Under the pieces are notes generated by a model. It ran no database searches and was not told the DNA's origin. It saw only the letters and a program-made list of their open reading frames with translations. A program made the position numbers and the translations under genes. From a virus: a stretch of DNA of 46,743 nucleotides. Below are positions 16,643 through 26,274 of the stretch, piece by piece. Location of the stretch: positions 1-46,743 of the IMG/VR virus record IMGVR_UViG_3300009155_000088; one strand, 5' to 3'. The stretch's first letter is position 1, and the number at the start of each line of letters is the position of its first letter.

Positions 16643-16644
16643 AA
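16629..16644. repeat. Dispersed palindrome copy 7
   Basis: ATATCGTTAACGATAA, overlaps a possible -10 region and ends five bases before the next ATG. Confidence 0.93.
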
Positions 16645-16649
16645 AAATT

Positions 16650-17168
16650 ATGAGTTGCGGAAATTCCAGTTCTAAATGTAATCCATGTGGCCCAAGTGAA
16701 GACGCAATGAATGCGATTGCAAATCGCGCAAACTACTATGCAAGGGTAGCACAAAACGCAGCAGATCAAATCGCGGGATTTGGGGAAGCAATACAATCAA
16801 CAATTGCTGTTGGTAGTGCCGTCTCATTAACAACTGCAACCTCAGCAACCGTTACAAGTATTTCTTTACCTGCTGGAGAATGGTATGTAAATGGACAAGT
16901 TGATTATCGTGCAGGGGCAACAACCAGCATTACAATTTTAACACAAGGAATAAGCACAACGGCAGCAACACTTGGAGCGCAAGATACATTTTCACGAAGC
17001 GTATCTGCTGCATTTGTTCCAACCGCCTCAAATGATGTTGGGCTGCCTATCCGTGGACAATTATTTACGCTTACCGCAACTACCACTATTTATCTTGTTG
17101 CAAATGCTACTTTTACTTTAAGCACACTTTCTGCTTACGGAACTATACAAGCACGAAGGATTAGATAA
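16650..17168 (+). CDS. Cysteine-led tail protein (172 aa)
   Basis: Starts MSCGNSSSKCNPCGPSEDAM, a Cys-rich head followed by a helical stretch (NRANYYARVAQNAADQIAG) and a beta-rich Thr/Ala domain ending YGTIQARRIR that resembles a small fibre or decoration head. First of three neighbouring tail proteins with a CxxC/CNPC-type N-terminus, which may be a shared docking tag. Function is inferred from composition and neighbours. Confidence 0.6.
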   Translation: MSCGNSSSKCNPCGPSEDAMNAIANRANYYARVAQNAADQIAGFGEAIQSTIAVGSAVSLTTATSATVTSISLPAGEWYVNGQVDYRAGATTSITILTQGISTTAATLGAQDTFSRSVSAAFVPTASNDVGLPIRGQLFTLTATTTIYLVANATFTLSTLSAYGTIQARRIR

Positions 17169-17171
17169 TTT

Positions 17172-18482
17172 ATGACTCCATGCACACCTTGTCCTCCTTG
17201 TGAAACAGATTACCCGTTATTCTGTGAACCGCTTGAAACAACAAGCACAGCAAAAGCATTTGTTGTTGAGGATTCCCTGTTTTGCCAAAAGCGTCTTGTG
17301 GGAACAGAAGGTAGTATTCCGATAGTTACAGATGGCTTTATCAAGTTTACTCAAGCGGTAAGCACAAATACTCCGAATACTATAGTTAAAAGAGATTCAA
17401 CTGGAGGAGTAGCATTCTCATCAATTAGTGGAACTGAATTGCTTCTTAACAACCCAAGCGGTGATACACGTATCGAGGTTGGTGGAACGGGAAATGTTTA
17501 CATGGATTTAAAAAATCCAAACTCGGATGACTACGATCTTCGTATCCAAGCGGCTGGCACTACACCAAGAATCTTTACTAACTCAGCAGTCCTTCAGATT
17601 GATGGAACGAGTGTAAACCTACAATCAAATACGAATGGGAGTGTAGGTATCGGAACGAATACTCCAGCAGTAAAGTTAGACGTATCTCAATCTCAGGCAG
17701 CGCAGACAGCAGTCAGAGTAGTAAATACTGATACCTCCAGCGCAGCTTCATCTTCTTATATTGCAACTCAAGGTGGCGTTTCAGTTGATCTCACGGCAGA
17801 ACAAAACGCGCAAGCTGAAGTAGGAACATCTTCGGCGCATCCACTCATCATAAAATCTAATGATGTTGAGAGAATGCGTATAACAAGCGCAGGAGATGTT
17901 GGTGTTGGCATTACTGCACCACTTGGTAAATTTCACGTTGCTGGATCAACGGCAAGCGACATTGTAAGAATCACTCAATCTGGAGCAGGTGTTCCATTGC
18001 GAGTAGAAGACGAGACTACCGATACAACTCCGTTCATCATAGATGCAGCAGGAAACGTAGGAATTGGAACTCCAACTCCAGCAGTTAAACTTGATGTTGT
18101 CGGATCAATTGCATCTACTGCAAAAATAGCATCATCTTCACCAACGGCAGGAATTGGATATTCAACTGGTGCAGGAGGAACTATTACTCAATTAACTTCT
18201 AGAACAACTCCAGTAACAATAAATAAAATTTGTGGATCAATAACCTTACTTAATGCGGCTGGTGTTACTGCGGGATGGTCATCGCTTGTTGTAAACAATA
18301 CAACCATTGAGGCAACGGACACTGTTCTTTTATCATATACTGGAGGAACAAATTTATATTTATTTGTTGTTGGTAAAATAGTTTCAGGAGTATCATTTAC
18401 AATTAATTTTATATCAGTACTTGGAACCTCTATAGATCAGCCAACAATCAATTTCTCAATCATTAAATCAGTAACATCATGA
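17172..18482 (+). CDS. Tail fibre with Cys-rich docking domain (436 aa)
   Basis: N-terminus MTPCTPCPPCETDYPLFCEP then LETTSTAKAFVVEDSLFCQK, closely paralleled in the next gene. The shaft has the classic phage fibre repeats VGIGTNTPAVKLDV and NVGIGTPTPAVKLDV, plus FHVAGSTASDIVRITQSG. The C-terminal domain (VNNTTIEATDTVLLSYTGGT) is a beta-rich tip. Overlaps the next gene by four bases (ATGA). It should be a trimeric side fibre attached through its Cys-rich head. Confidence 0.75.
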   Translation: MTPCTPCPPCETDYPLFCEPLETTSTAKAFVVEDSLFCQKRLVGTEGSIPIVTDGFIKFTQAVSTNTPNTIVKRDSTGGVAFSSISGTELLLNNPSGDTRIEVGGTGNVYMDLKNPNSDDYDLRIQAAGTTPRIFTNSAVLQIDGTSVNLQSNTNGSVGIGTNTPAVKLDVSQSQAAQTAVRVVNTDTSSAASSSYIATQGGVSVDLTAEQNAQAEVGTSSAHPLIIKSNDVERMRITSAGDVGVGITAPLGKFHVAGSTASDIVRITQSGAGVPLRVEDETTDTTPFIIDAAGNVGIGTPTPAVKLDVVGSIASTAKIASSSPTAGIGYSTGAGGTITQLTSRTTPVTINKICGSITLLNAAGVTAGWSSLVVNNTTIEATDTVLLSYTGGTNLYLFVVGKIVSGVSFTINFISVLGTSIDQPTINFSIIKSVTS

Positions 18483-19573
18483 GCGATTGCACAAACTGCC
18501 CACCTTGCGACACAGAGTTTCCTTTGTTTTGCGAAGGACTCGAAACAACTACAGACGGACGTAAACTTGTAGTAGAAGATACTGCATCTTGCCAAAAAGT
18601 ATTACTAGAACCAACTGAAGTTTCAGTTCTTCAGTACGATCAGAATAACGATGTCGCTTGGAAAAGCGGATCACTGACAGCACCAATCAAATTACCAAGT
18701 CTTCAACTTAACGCAGTCAATGTCGCGCCTAAAATCATGGTTCTTTTGGCCGATGGAACTGTAAGGCAATGGCAACCTACCGACACTGGAGATAACTTCT
18801 TGGCTTACTGGGATGGTACTCAATGGAAGATAGGCAATCTTGCCTCACTCCTTCCAGCAGGCAATGGAGTTATTGTTAAAAATGGTAGTTCATTTTCACT
18901 TGCGAGCGGAGTAGATGGAGAGTTTTTGCAAGTATTGAGTGGAAGTATCCAATTCAACTCAACGATTCCGGGTGGTATCCCAACTGGAGCTATTGTTCCA
19001 TACGCTGCAAACTCCGCGCCTTCTGGATGGGTTATTTGCAATGGTTCATTGTATGGCAGAACGGCACTTGATCCATCTCCACAACCAAATTTGTTTGGAG
19101 TTATTGGAATTACCTATGGTGCTGGAGATGGACTAACAAATTTTGCTGTTCCAGATCTTCGTGGGATGTTTGTTCGTGGATTTGATAATGGAAGAGGGAT
19201 TGACCCACTTCGCGTATTTGGAACTGACCAATCATTTGCGGTAGAATCTCATAATCATAGTGGCACTACTGGAAATCAAAGTGTAGGACATACTCATTCA
19301 TTTAGTGGAACCACTGGGAATGATTCACCAGATCATACGCATGGATACACAAATTATCCTCCTAATCGCCGCGCAACTCCAACAAGCGGAACAGATACAA
19401 TGGGAGATACGGCAAACGCTCAAACCTCTGCTGGTGCAAACACTCGCCATACACATACATTCTCAGGAACAACTGGTGCGGTAAGTGCAGACCACACGCA
19501 CTCAATACCAAGTTACGGACAAACAGAAACTCGCCCAAGAAATGTGGCGATGAATTATATTATTAAAACGTAA
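18479..19573 (+). CDS. Tail collar-domain fibre (364 aa)
   Basis: N-terminus MSDCTNCPPCDTEFPLFCEG then LETTTDGRKLVVEDTASCQK, a paralogue of the preceding head domain. The middle carries a phage tail-collar domain: IPTGAIVPYAANSAPSGWVI, CNGSLYGR, FAVPDLRGMFVRGFDNGRG. The C-terminal His-rich repeats SHNHSGTTGNQS, GHTHSFSGTTGNDS and DHTHGY resemble the metal-binding needle of gp12-like short fibres. It stops one base into the next start. Likely a short receptor-binding fibre. Confidence 0.8.
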   Translation: MSDCTNCPPCDTEFPLFCEGLETTTDGRKLVVEDTASCQKVLLEPTEVSVLQYDQNNDVAWKSGSLTAPIKLPSLQLNAVNVAPKIMVLLADGTVRQWQPTDTGDNFLAYWDGTQWKIGNLASLLPAGNGVIVKNGSSFSLASGVDGEFLQVLSGSIQFNSTIPGGIPTGAIVPYAANSAPSGWVICNGSLYGRTALDPSPQPNLFGVIGITYGAGDGLTNFAVPDLRGMFVRGFDNGRGIDPLRVFGTDQSFAVESHNHSGTTGNQSVGHTHSFSGTTGNDSPDHTHGYTNYPPNRRATPTSGTDTMGDTANAQTSAGANTRHTHTFSGTTGAVSADHTHSIPSYGQTETRPRNVAMNYIIKT

Positions 19574-21429
19574 TGCCAGCAGAAGGATCAGTATTTGATG
19601 GATTCACAAGTGTTATAGCACAAGACGCTGCAACGCATCCATCATACTTGCCTGAGATGTATGTGGCCGAATCGGTGAACAGAACCTTCAGAGGTGGAAT
19701 TAACCGCACTCGTCCGAGTATAAGGAATATAAACATCGTAGCTGGCACTGGACAACCAGAGACTATCGTTAACGATATTCAGACTGGTAACTTTCAAGGT
19801 GCGTATCCATATCGCAGGACAACATACGAATCTGCTGATGGAATAGTCATATCAGTAGCAGGGGTGATTTACTTTCTAAAGATAGTAAACAATGTTGCAT
19901 ACGCATACAAACTTCCAGTTGCAGATGGGTGGACATGGAATGATGGAAGTTTAATGCACACATTTTTTGTGCAGGCTGAAGATCAACTATACATCCAGAA
20001 CGGATACCAAAATGCAATCGCATGGAATGGTGATCTTAATACAAACGCAGTAAGATTGAATCCATTCAATCGAGAGATGCCGATTGGCACTATCATGGAG
20101 TATGCGTTCGGGCGAGTATTTGTTTCAGACAAGTTCAACCAAATCTACGCATCCGACATTATCTTTGGTGCTGGACTGACTGATACTGAAAACACTCGTA
20201 GATTCACTGAGATAACTTACTGGCAGTTGGGTGGCGCGTTTGCAACTCCAAGCATGATGGGTAATATAACCGGAATGAAAGTAATGCCAGAGATTGGTAT
20301 TAACCTTCGCGGTCAAGGTCAACTTGTAGTTCTTACTGGGAATGGTGCATTCTCTATGGATGTTTCAATCCCAAGAGATCAGTGGAATACAACAAACCTA
20401 CAACGCATCTCACTACTTGGGCGCGGATGCACAAGTCCATACTTAGCTTTAGTAAACTCTGAGCTTTGGTTTAGATCACACGATGGTTGGGCATTCTACT
20501 CAAATACTCAATCCGAGTTTAATAGATACTTCTCGCTTCGTAAACTATCAAGGGAAGTAAACAAATGGGTAGAACGTGATACACCTTGGCTAAGACAATT
20601 TGCATCTTCGATGTTTTTTGATAACTACATTCTAAGCACAGTTGCGCCCGAGATTACTAGGACAACAGCACCCGGACTTCATAGGTATCATCGTGGGATT
20701 ATTGCGCTCGACTTAGATCAATCAGCAAGTCCATCACCAGACGCTCAACTTTCTTTTAGATGGAATGGGTTATGGACTGGAGTTCGACCTACTCAAATGG
20801 TGTCGGCGTTGATAGTTGGACAAAAACGTGGATTTGCATTCTCTTTTGATAAAGACAATAAGAATCGCTTGTATGAAGTAACTTCAGAACAAACTGATGA
20901 CTACGGCCCGAATGGGGTCAGGCAGATTGAATCCTTTTTTACTACTGGAAGATATGACTTCAACCGAAGCGGAGCAACAAATAAGTTCCTTCGCAAGAAA
21001 ATTACTGGCGGGGAAATGTGGATGAGTGAGATTAAGGGAGAAGTAGAAAGCTATGCTCAATTCCGCGCAGATAGCAATCCTTGTTGGTCAGAGTTAAAAG
21101 TCCCAACAAAATTCGGTTGTAATCCATGTTCTCCAATAGCTATTGAGTGCGTCCCTCAACGGGGCGGTAATCGCTACAAACGCTACAAGTTTAACACGCC
21201 TGACCCAAGTGAGTGTAATGACTTGGCAGGCATCCCATCGGTAGAAGGAAGTGAATTTCAAATCAAAATTAAACTAACTGGATCAGCGACCATTGACCGA
21301 GTGAGATTGATGGCGAATATCAAGAACAATGACGATTCCCCAATAGGCGACTGCCCAGAAGAAAATCAAGAATGTGAACCATTTTTGTGTTGCCAAGAGA
21401 AATATTGGGATTACAATATCGTCAATTAA
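19573..21429 (+). CDS. Tail nozzle-type protein (618 aa)
   Basis: Long beta-rich protein with blade-like repeats: YESADGIVISVAGVIYFLKI, FFVQAEDQLYIQNGYQNAIA, EYAFGRVFVSDKFNQIYASD and GQGQLVVLTGNGAFSMDV. This fits the beta-propeller nozzles of short-tailed phages (T7 gp12 or P22 gp10 type). The C-terminal 140 residues are exceptionally Cys-rich (CNPCSPIAIEC, CPEENQECEPFLCC). One in-frame palindrome encodes Ile-Val-Asn-Asp. Position between fibres and adaptor supports a distal tail role. Confidence 0.65.
   Translation: MPAEGSVFDGFTSVIAQDAATHPSYLPEMYVAESVNRTFRGGINRTRPSIRNINIVAGTGQPETIVNDIQTGNFQGAYPYRRTTYESADGIVISVAGVIYFLKIVNNVAYAYKLPVADGWTWNDGSLMHTFFVQAEDQLYIQNGYQNAIAWNGDLNTNAVRLNPFNREMPIGTIMEYAFGRVFVSDKFNQIYASDIIFGAGLTDTENTRRFTEITYWQLGGAFATPSMMGNITGMKVMPEIGINLRGQGQLVVLTGNGAFSMDVSIPRDQWNTTNLQRISLLGRGCTSPYLALVNSELWFRSHDGWAFYSNTQSEFNRYFSLRKLSREVNKWVERDTPWLRQFASSMFFDNYILSTVAPEITRTTAPGLHRYHRGIIALDLDQSASPSPDAQLSFRWNGLWTGVRPTQMVSALIVGQKRGFAFSFDKDNKNRLYEVTSEQTDDYGPNGVRQIESFFTTGRYDFNRSGATNKFLRKKITGGEMWMSEIKGEVESYAQFRADSNPCWSELKVPTKFGCNPCSPIAIECVPQRGGNRYKRYKFNTPDPSECNDLAGIPSVEGSEFQIKIKLTGSATIDRVRLMANIKNNDDSPIGDCPEENQECEPFLCCQEKYWDYNIVN
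19763..19778. repeat. Dispersed palindrome copy 8 (in nozzle gene)
   Basis: CTATCGTTAACGATAT; core perfect, outer bases diverged. Read as Ile-Val-Asn-Asp. Confidence 0.9.
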
Positions 21430-21432
21430 ATT

Positions 21433-21906
21433 ATGGACAATCAGGATTCCAGTCCCGCACTTATCTTTCCATCTGTTCCAGATGACTTCTGCCCAGTTGG
21501 AAATTGGACTCAAGTATTCCAGCAATTTTCTGACATTGTTTTAGCAAGTGGAACTGTAAACATTCCCGGCCTCGCTGATGTTACTCCACAACAGATACAA
21601 ACAATTAACGATTACCTGCAAAACTTGCAGAATCAAATTGATGTTCTTGCTCTCACACAAGTAAGGCAAGGTTCGATTGCAATTTCAGGGACAGATTCGA
21701 CTGCTACAATCACTTTCACAACAGCTATGCCAAGTGATAATTATACCGTGGCATTCACACCAGTTACTACTACTTTTGGCACACCTTCAGCACCAATTTT
21801 CGCAGTCCAAACTGGATCGCAAACTATTTCTGGATTCACAGTTATCATTGATAACAATGTGGCCACAATAACAACACTGGATTGGGTAGCAATCCATTCA
21901 GCATAA
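21433..21906 (+). CDS. Probable tail-associated protein (157 aa)
   Basis: An N-terminal segment with FPSVPDDFCPVGNWTQVFQ, a helical linker (QIQTINDYLQNLQNQIDVLA) that could trimerise, then a beta-sandwich-like domain (QGSIAISGTDSTATITFTT, SDNYTVAFTP) similar to small fibre heads. Only three bases separate it from the nozzle gene. Fibre or tail-tip role inferred. Confidence 0.6.
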   Translation: MDNQDSSPALIFPSVPDDFCPVGNWTQVFQQFSDIVLASGTVNIPGLADVTPQQIQTINDYLQNLQNQIDVLALTQVRQGSIAISGTDSTATITFTTAMPSDNYTVAFTPVTTTFGTPSAPIFAVQTGSQTISGFTVIIDNNVATITTLDWVAIHSA

Positions 21907-21925
21907 CAACCAACCAAACAAAAAT

Positions 21926-22090
21926 ATGACACCACTAAAAGGAACAGACCCACGCCTAGTATCAGGCGGCGCACCAACTCGCGGTAAAATCACCACTATG
22001 ATGGGTAATTCAAACCCGCCTAACACTGGCAAGAACCCATACTCCAGTGCACCTATGCCAAAATCTGGCAAGCCCGTTGGCGGGAAATAA
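21926..22090 (+). CDS. Small Gly/Pro/Lys-rich protein (54 aa)
   Basis: MTPLKGTDPRLVSGGAPTRG then a Gly/Asn/Pro/Lys-rich, disordered tail ending PKSGKPVGGK. A-rich leader without Shine-Dalgarno. It lies in the only gap in this part of the structural block, and its stop touches a palindrome. Similar short disordered proteins occur next to tail genes; function unknown. Confidence 0.55.
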   Translation: MTPLKGTDPRLVSGGAPTRGKITTMMGNSNPPNTGKNPYSSAPMPKSGKPVGGK

Positions 22091-22106
22091 TTATCGGTAA
22101 CGATAA
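22091..22106. repeat. Dispersed palindrome copy 9
   Basis: TTATCGGTAACGATAA. Directly follows a stop codon and ends three bases before the HNH endonuclease ATG. Confidence 0.95.
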
Positions 22107-22109
22107 TCT

Positions 22110-22823
22110 ATGGTATTCGTAAACGATGGCTATTGCACTTCCACTCTGGATCGCAAGCGGAAACGCGGCGATACCAGAGAGGATGGCTATCGTTTTAGTA
22201 AATTTTTTAAAAAGAAAATCAAATCTGGTGAAGTTAAGACTTATGAGAAATGGTTATCTCCTGCTGCTTGGGAAAAAGATATAAACAATCAAAATATTCA
22301 AAATTATGAATATAGGTTGAGAAACAAAAACAACCCAGAATATAGGGCGAGAAAAAGAGCCAGCAATGCCAAGTCAAGAAACAAGGAGTCAGCAAAGATT
22401 AAACAAGCTGAATACTTTAAAAGTTACTATCAAAATCCAGAAAAAATAGAGAATAGACGACAGTATAAACGCAAATATCTTGATAGAAATAAAAACTATC
22501 TAAATAGATTAAAGCATAATATTGGAACTCTAATAAGAATATCTATTAAAACAAAGGGTTTTAGTAAGGATACCAAAACAGAAGAAATACTTGGATGTTC
22601 TTGGAGCTTTTTCAAATCATACATTGAAACCAGATTTCAAGAAGGACAAGGTTGGCACAACAGAGAATCTTGGGATATTGACCACATCAAACCTATCAAA
22701 TCAGCAAAGACAAAAAAAGAAGTAATTGCATTAAATCATTATTCAAATCTTCGCCCTCTTTGGAGGAAAGAGAATAGAGCAAAATGGTATAATCCACTTG
22801 AGGAACAATTAAACTTAATCTAA
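22110..22823 (+). CDS. Free-standing HNH homing-type endonuclease (237 aa)
   Basis: The C-terminal part matches a phage HNH group: ILGCSWSFFKSYIETRFQEG, then WDIDHIKPIKSAKTKKEV, then LNHYSNLRPLWRKENR, with catalytic His in DIDHI and Asn in LNHYSNL. The N-terminal KRKRGDTREDGYRFSKFF and a Lys/Arg/Asn-rich linker resemble DNA-binding spacers of homing enzymes. The gene is more A+T rich and Lys/Asn rich than its structural neighbours, a sign of insertion. It sits between a small tail gene and the adaptor gene, so it is probably a selfish insert, introduced directly behind a palindrome. Confidence 0.85.
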   Translation: MVFVNDGYCTSTLDRKRKRGDTREDGYRFSKFFKKKIKSGEVKTYEKWLSPAAWEKDINNQNIQNYEYRLRNKNNPEYRARKRASNAKSRNKESAKIKQAEYFKSYYQNPEKIENRRQYKRKYLDRNKNYLNRLKHNIGTLIRISIKTKGFSKDTKTEEILGCSWSFFKSYIETRFQEGQGWHNRESWDIDHIKPIKSAKTKKEVIALNHYSNLRPLWRKENRAKWYNPLEEQLNLI

Positions 22824-22825
22824 AT

Positions 22826-23788
22826 ATGGGCGATACATTAGAAGAAATGGTTGAGTTGATTAAGGGATTCGTGGGTGATTCTGGAACCTGTTCGTATGAG
22901 CGTGGAGTTAAGGCTGTTAATCAGGCGCGTAGATTGTTGTGGAATAAAAGATCGTGGAGTACGGCAGAAGAGTACGTCCAAATTTGTTGCGTAAATAATT
23001 GTTTCACGCTTCCGTCTCGCTATGAGCAAATCAGACTTGCATGGATTGGAGACGACTCAGTTAGTTTAAGTGATGAATGGTTCAACGCGACCAATGCTTT
23101 TGCTCTCCAAGCAGGCAACTCCTGCCATAGAGGAATTACTGAAATTGGCGGACTCCATGTTCTCTTTCGTGACTACACTACAAACCCATACCAACTAGGA
23201 ATCATTGCAGAGGACATCGCGGATGTGGGAGTAGAGTTGATGTTTGAAGTGCAGGATCAATACGATACCTATCATCACGTCAACCTATTTGCCGCGCAGA
23301 GTCCTAATCTTGCAAAGACCGAGCTACTTGTAAAGGGAGTTCGCTCAGTATCCAAGCCAGTGACTAAAGGTAGGATCAGGGTGTACGCTTATGACATGGA
23401 GTTGCAGGCAAGGACACTGATTTCCATCTATCAACCTAACGATGCTAACCCAAGTTTCCGTAGGTTCAAAGCTCCCAAGACTTGCGAGTGCATTACGCTT
23501 TACGTTTCTAAGAGATACTTTGATCTAACTGAACCGAAAGAATTGTTAGAGTTCAGCGCAGACGCAATGATCTACGCAGTTCTTGCATTAAACTCCAGAG
23601 AGAATCGCAAGGCTCAAGAGTTCATGCAAAACTTGGCATTGGCCGTGCAAGAACAAGAGAAGGAAATGGAGAGTGTAGAAATCCCAACAGCCGCTCCAAT
23701 CCGTTTTGCAAACTATAGTCGGGCAGATAATCTAATCGGTTCTGATTTACTTTCACCAACACCTAACGATTACTTTCTATACCGATGA
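22826..23788 (+). CDS. Probable head-tail adaptor (320 aa)
   Basis: Helical N-terminus (LEEMVELIKGFVGDSGTCSY, ERGVKAVNQARRLLWNKRSW) followed by a beta-rich centre and helical end. Adaptors of short-tailed phages (T7 gp11-like) begin this way, with a helical region contacting the portal. LPSRYEQIRLAWIG resembles the segment often following the first strand. Its stop overlaps the next start (ATGA). The family call is by resemblance and position only. Confidence 0.5.
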   Translation: MGDTLEEMVELIKGFVGDSGTCSYERGVKAVNQARRLLWNKRSWSTAEEYVQICCVNNCFTLPSRYEQIRLAWIGDDSVSLSDEWFNATNAFALQAGNSCHRGITEIGGLHVLFRDYTTNPYQLGIIAEDIADVGVELMFEVQDQYDTYHHVNLFAAQSPNLAKTELLVKGVRSVSKPVTKGRIRVYAYDMELQARTLISIYQPNDANPSFRRFKAPKTCECITLYVSKRYFDLTEPKELLEFSADAMIYAVLALNSRENRKAQEFMQNLALAVQEQEKEMESVEIPTAAPIRFANYSRADNLIGSDLLSPTPNDYFLYR

Positions 23789-25011
23789 GCTTTTTAACAC
23801 TTCCAGAAAATACAATTAGAGATAAACACTCTATGATGTTTCACGCTTTGCCTGTTATTGGCACAGCAATGGCTGCTGGAGGTGCAGGCATTTTAAGTTC
23901 GATAGGGTCTAGTTTGTTTAATTCTTCTTCGGCAAATAAAGCAGCATCGGCACAAGGTAAGGCTGGCAAGGAATATAAAAAACAACTTCAAGCTGCTACA
24001 GATCAATATGTTCAACAGCAGAATCAGGTTAAAAAGAAGATTTCAAAAATAAATCCTAATCTTAAAATTCCAGAATTTAATCTTCAGAATGCAACGCTTG
24101 AATCTATAAATGCTGCAAATCAAATAACTGCTAATACATTACAGCAACTTGATACTATTGTTCCGGGTTCTTCACAGGCTAGATCACAAGCAATGCAGTC
24201 AATTGGTCAGTGGGAGAATAATCTTAACCAGCAGTACCAAGGAATCCAAGCAAACCAAGGATTGATTGACCAACAAAGAGATGTAGTTGGAAGTATGTTG
24301 AGGGGCGAGCTTACTCCAGTGCAACAAGAACAGATCAATCGAGTAATCGCTGAGAGAGCGGGAGCAGGGTTTAATCCAGCAACAGCAGGCAGAACTGGTG
24401 GATTTCAAACAGCACAAGCTCAGTTAGCAGACCAACTAAGACAATCTTCTGAGCAAAGGATTCTTGCTGGAATGCAGTTAGCTCCAAGTGTCAATGAGCA
24501 ACAGAATAGGTTAGCAACAACTGGACTAGCTTTATCAGAAGGCTTCCGAGGATTGCAATCTACTTCGCAAAATTGGATGCAATTAGCTAAATCATTTACT
24601 CAAAATGTTCCTGAGATTATGGGTATTGGTTTGCAAGGAAGAGGGCAGAATATCCAAGTGCAGCAATATGGCATACAAAATGCTTTGAACCAGCAGAACT
24701 ATCTATCTCAGATCAACCAAGGGAACTATGGTGCATTGACTGGACAAGCTCAAAGTATGTACGGAGTAAACAAAGACAATGCTGCCGCAAACTACGCCGC
24801 ACAACAAGCAATCGGCCAAGGATTCGCTGACGTTGGTAAGGCTGCCTATGGTGGGTTGAGCGGCATGAGCAATGCCTATAGTCAACTTGCGGCAGTGCAA
24901 GGTGGTTCTGGAGGTTACTCTACAATGGGCCAAGCTCAACAGGCCGCGCCATACGCAGAAAATTTTAGTCAAGTATATGGATCGTATATCCCAAGAGCAA
25001 CAAGGGCTTAA
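23785..25011 (+). CDS. Internal virion (ejection) protein A (408 aa)
   Basis: Gln/Ala/Asn-rich helical protein. A hydrophobic Gly/Ala segment (GTAMAAGGAGILSSIGSSLF) near residue 20 is typical of ejection proteins that enter membranes. It is followed by coiled-coil-like repeats rich in QQ and NQ. It is first in a trio of adjacent, similarly biased genes, as in P22 gp7/gp20/gp16 or T7 gp14/15/16. A second ATG near MMFHALPVIG is an alternative start. Confidence 0.65.
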   Translation: MSFLTLPENTIRDKHSMMFHALPVIGTAMAAGGAGILSSIGSSLFNSSSANKAASAQGKAGKEYKKQLQAATDQYVQQQNQVKKKISKINPNLKIPEFNLQNATLESINAANQITANTLQQLDTIVPGSSQARSQAMQSIGQWENNLNQQYQGIQANQGLIDQQRDVVGSMLRGELTPVQQEQINRVIAERAGAGFNPATAGRTGGFQTAQAQLADQLRQSSEQRILAGMQLAPSVNEQQNRLATTGLALSEGFRGLQSTSQNWMQLAKSFTQNVPEIMGIGLQGRGQNIQVQQYGIQNALNQQNYLSQINQGNYGALTGQAQSMYGVNKDNAAANYAAQQAIGQGFADVGKAAYGGLSGMSNAYSQLAAVQGGSGGYSTMGQAQQAAPYAENFSQVYGSYIPRATRA

Positions 25012-25014
25012 TTT

Positions 25015-26259
25015 ATGTCTATCGCAGAACTCATAATGGTTGGAACCAATCGCGCCTCTGAATCTACTTCATGGGTTGGAGATTCTTTGGCTAAACTTGG
25101 TCAGCAAGTAGGTGCTTCATTGGCACAGAAGGAGCAGCAGAAGCAAGCTCAGGCAATGCTACCTATGCTTCAACAGAATTTACAAGAATCAATGAGCCTT
25201 GCTCAACAAGGACAATCTGGAGCGGCGTATAGTAAGATGCTTGGAACATTGGATCCGCAAACTTTGAACAACCCGCAATTAATGCCATTTGTTAAATTAG
25301 GATTTGATGCTATTGGAAAATCAACTGATGACTATTTGCTCAGTCAGAAAACAACACAATCAACATCTGGAATGGATTCTATTCTTCCAATCTTGGCTTT
25401 AACCAATCCACAACTTGCAAGTCAACTTACTGCCGCAAGAACTCAAACTGGAACAGGAACGCAACCTGCCGTTGTAACGCCACCCACAAAAACAATGGGA
25501 GCAGGAGGAACAGCATTAGCTGATTTTGAAACACCAGTTGATGGACTCCCAACAGATCAAGGTTCAGCACCACAAGACTCAGGATTAACAGCACCAATAG
25601 GAACGCCACAGAATCAGCAAGCACCATCACCTACACAGGCAAAAGTAGCACAAGGATTTGAAGCTATTAAACAACAACTAAATTCTGGAACTCCATTTAG
25701 TTCTGTAATGTCTGAGTCAACCAAGATGATCTTCCCTAAAGATACAGTTCAACCTTTCTCAAAAGGATTTATAGCTATCCCAAAACTTGGTAAATATATT
25801 GCGGGTGCTGAAGGTATTACAAAACTTGATAGTCCAGATGTTTTGAAACAAAAAGGAATGAACATTTCTTCAAAAAGCGGAATGTCATTAAGTTTTGAAA
25901 ATGTAGATCAGCTTTATGATTATCAGAAATCCAATAAACCATTTAGTGAAAAAGTAAACGAAGCTATTTCTACTTTGGATGCGGATGGTAACTTGCAAAA
26001 AGCGATTAAAGCACTTGGAGGATTTGAAAACATATCTTTTGTAACAGATAAAAAGGGTGGTTCATTCATTGAAATACCAAAGGGAGATAAAACAGAAAAA
26101 GTTCCGATCTCAAAAGAAACTCGTAACTCAGTAGAGTTTATTGCTGGGGTTCCACAAGCAGCTAAAAATGCTTTCATGCCACTCTATGGAACAGAAATTG
26201 ATATGCCTGCCTTTGGTGGTGGACGTTCAAAAGAAAACCTTGCCAATATTTTAAAATAA
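25015..26259 (+). CDS. Internal virion (ejection) protein B (414 aa)
   Basis: Second of the trio. The N-terminus (LGQQVGASLAQKEQQKQAQA) is Gln-rich and helical; the middle is low-complexity Thr/Pro/Gln/Gly (TGTGTQPAVVTPPTKTMG); the C-terminal half is folded-looking with FENVDQLYDYQKSNKPFSEK. No catalytic motif recognised. Injected with the genome, inferred from context. Confidence 0.6.
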   Translation: MSIAELIMVGTNRASESTSWVGDSLAKLGQQVGASLAQKEQQKQAQAMLPMLQQNLQESMSLAQQGQSGAAYSKMLGTLDPQTLNNPQLMPFVKLGFDAIGKSTDDYLLSQKTTQSTSGMDSILPILALTNPQLASQLTAARTQTGTGTQPAVVTPPTKTMGAGGTALADFETPVDGLPTDQGSAPQDSGLTAPIGTPQNQQAPSPTQAKVAQGFEAIKQQLNSGTPFSSVMSESTKMIFPKDTVQPFSKGFIAIPKLGKYIAGAEGITKLDSPDVLKQKGMNISSKSGMSLSFENVDQLYDYQKSNKPFSEKVNEAISTLDADGNLQKAIKALGGFENISFVTDKKGGSFIEIPKGDKTEKVPISKETRNSVEFIAGVPQAAKNAFMPLYGTEIDMPAFGGGRSKENLANILK

Positions 26260-26274
26260 ATATATCCATTGTAA

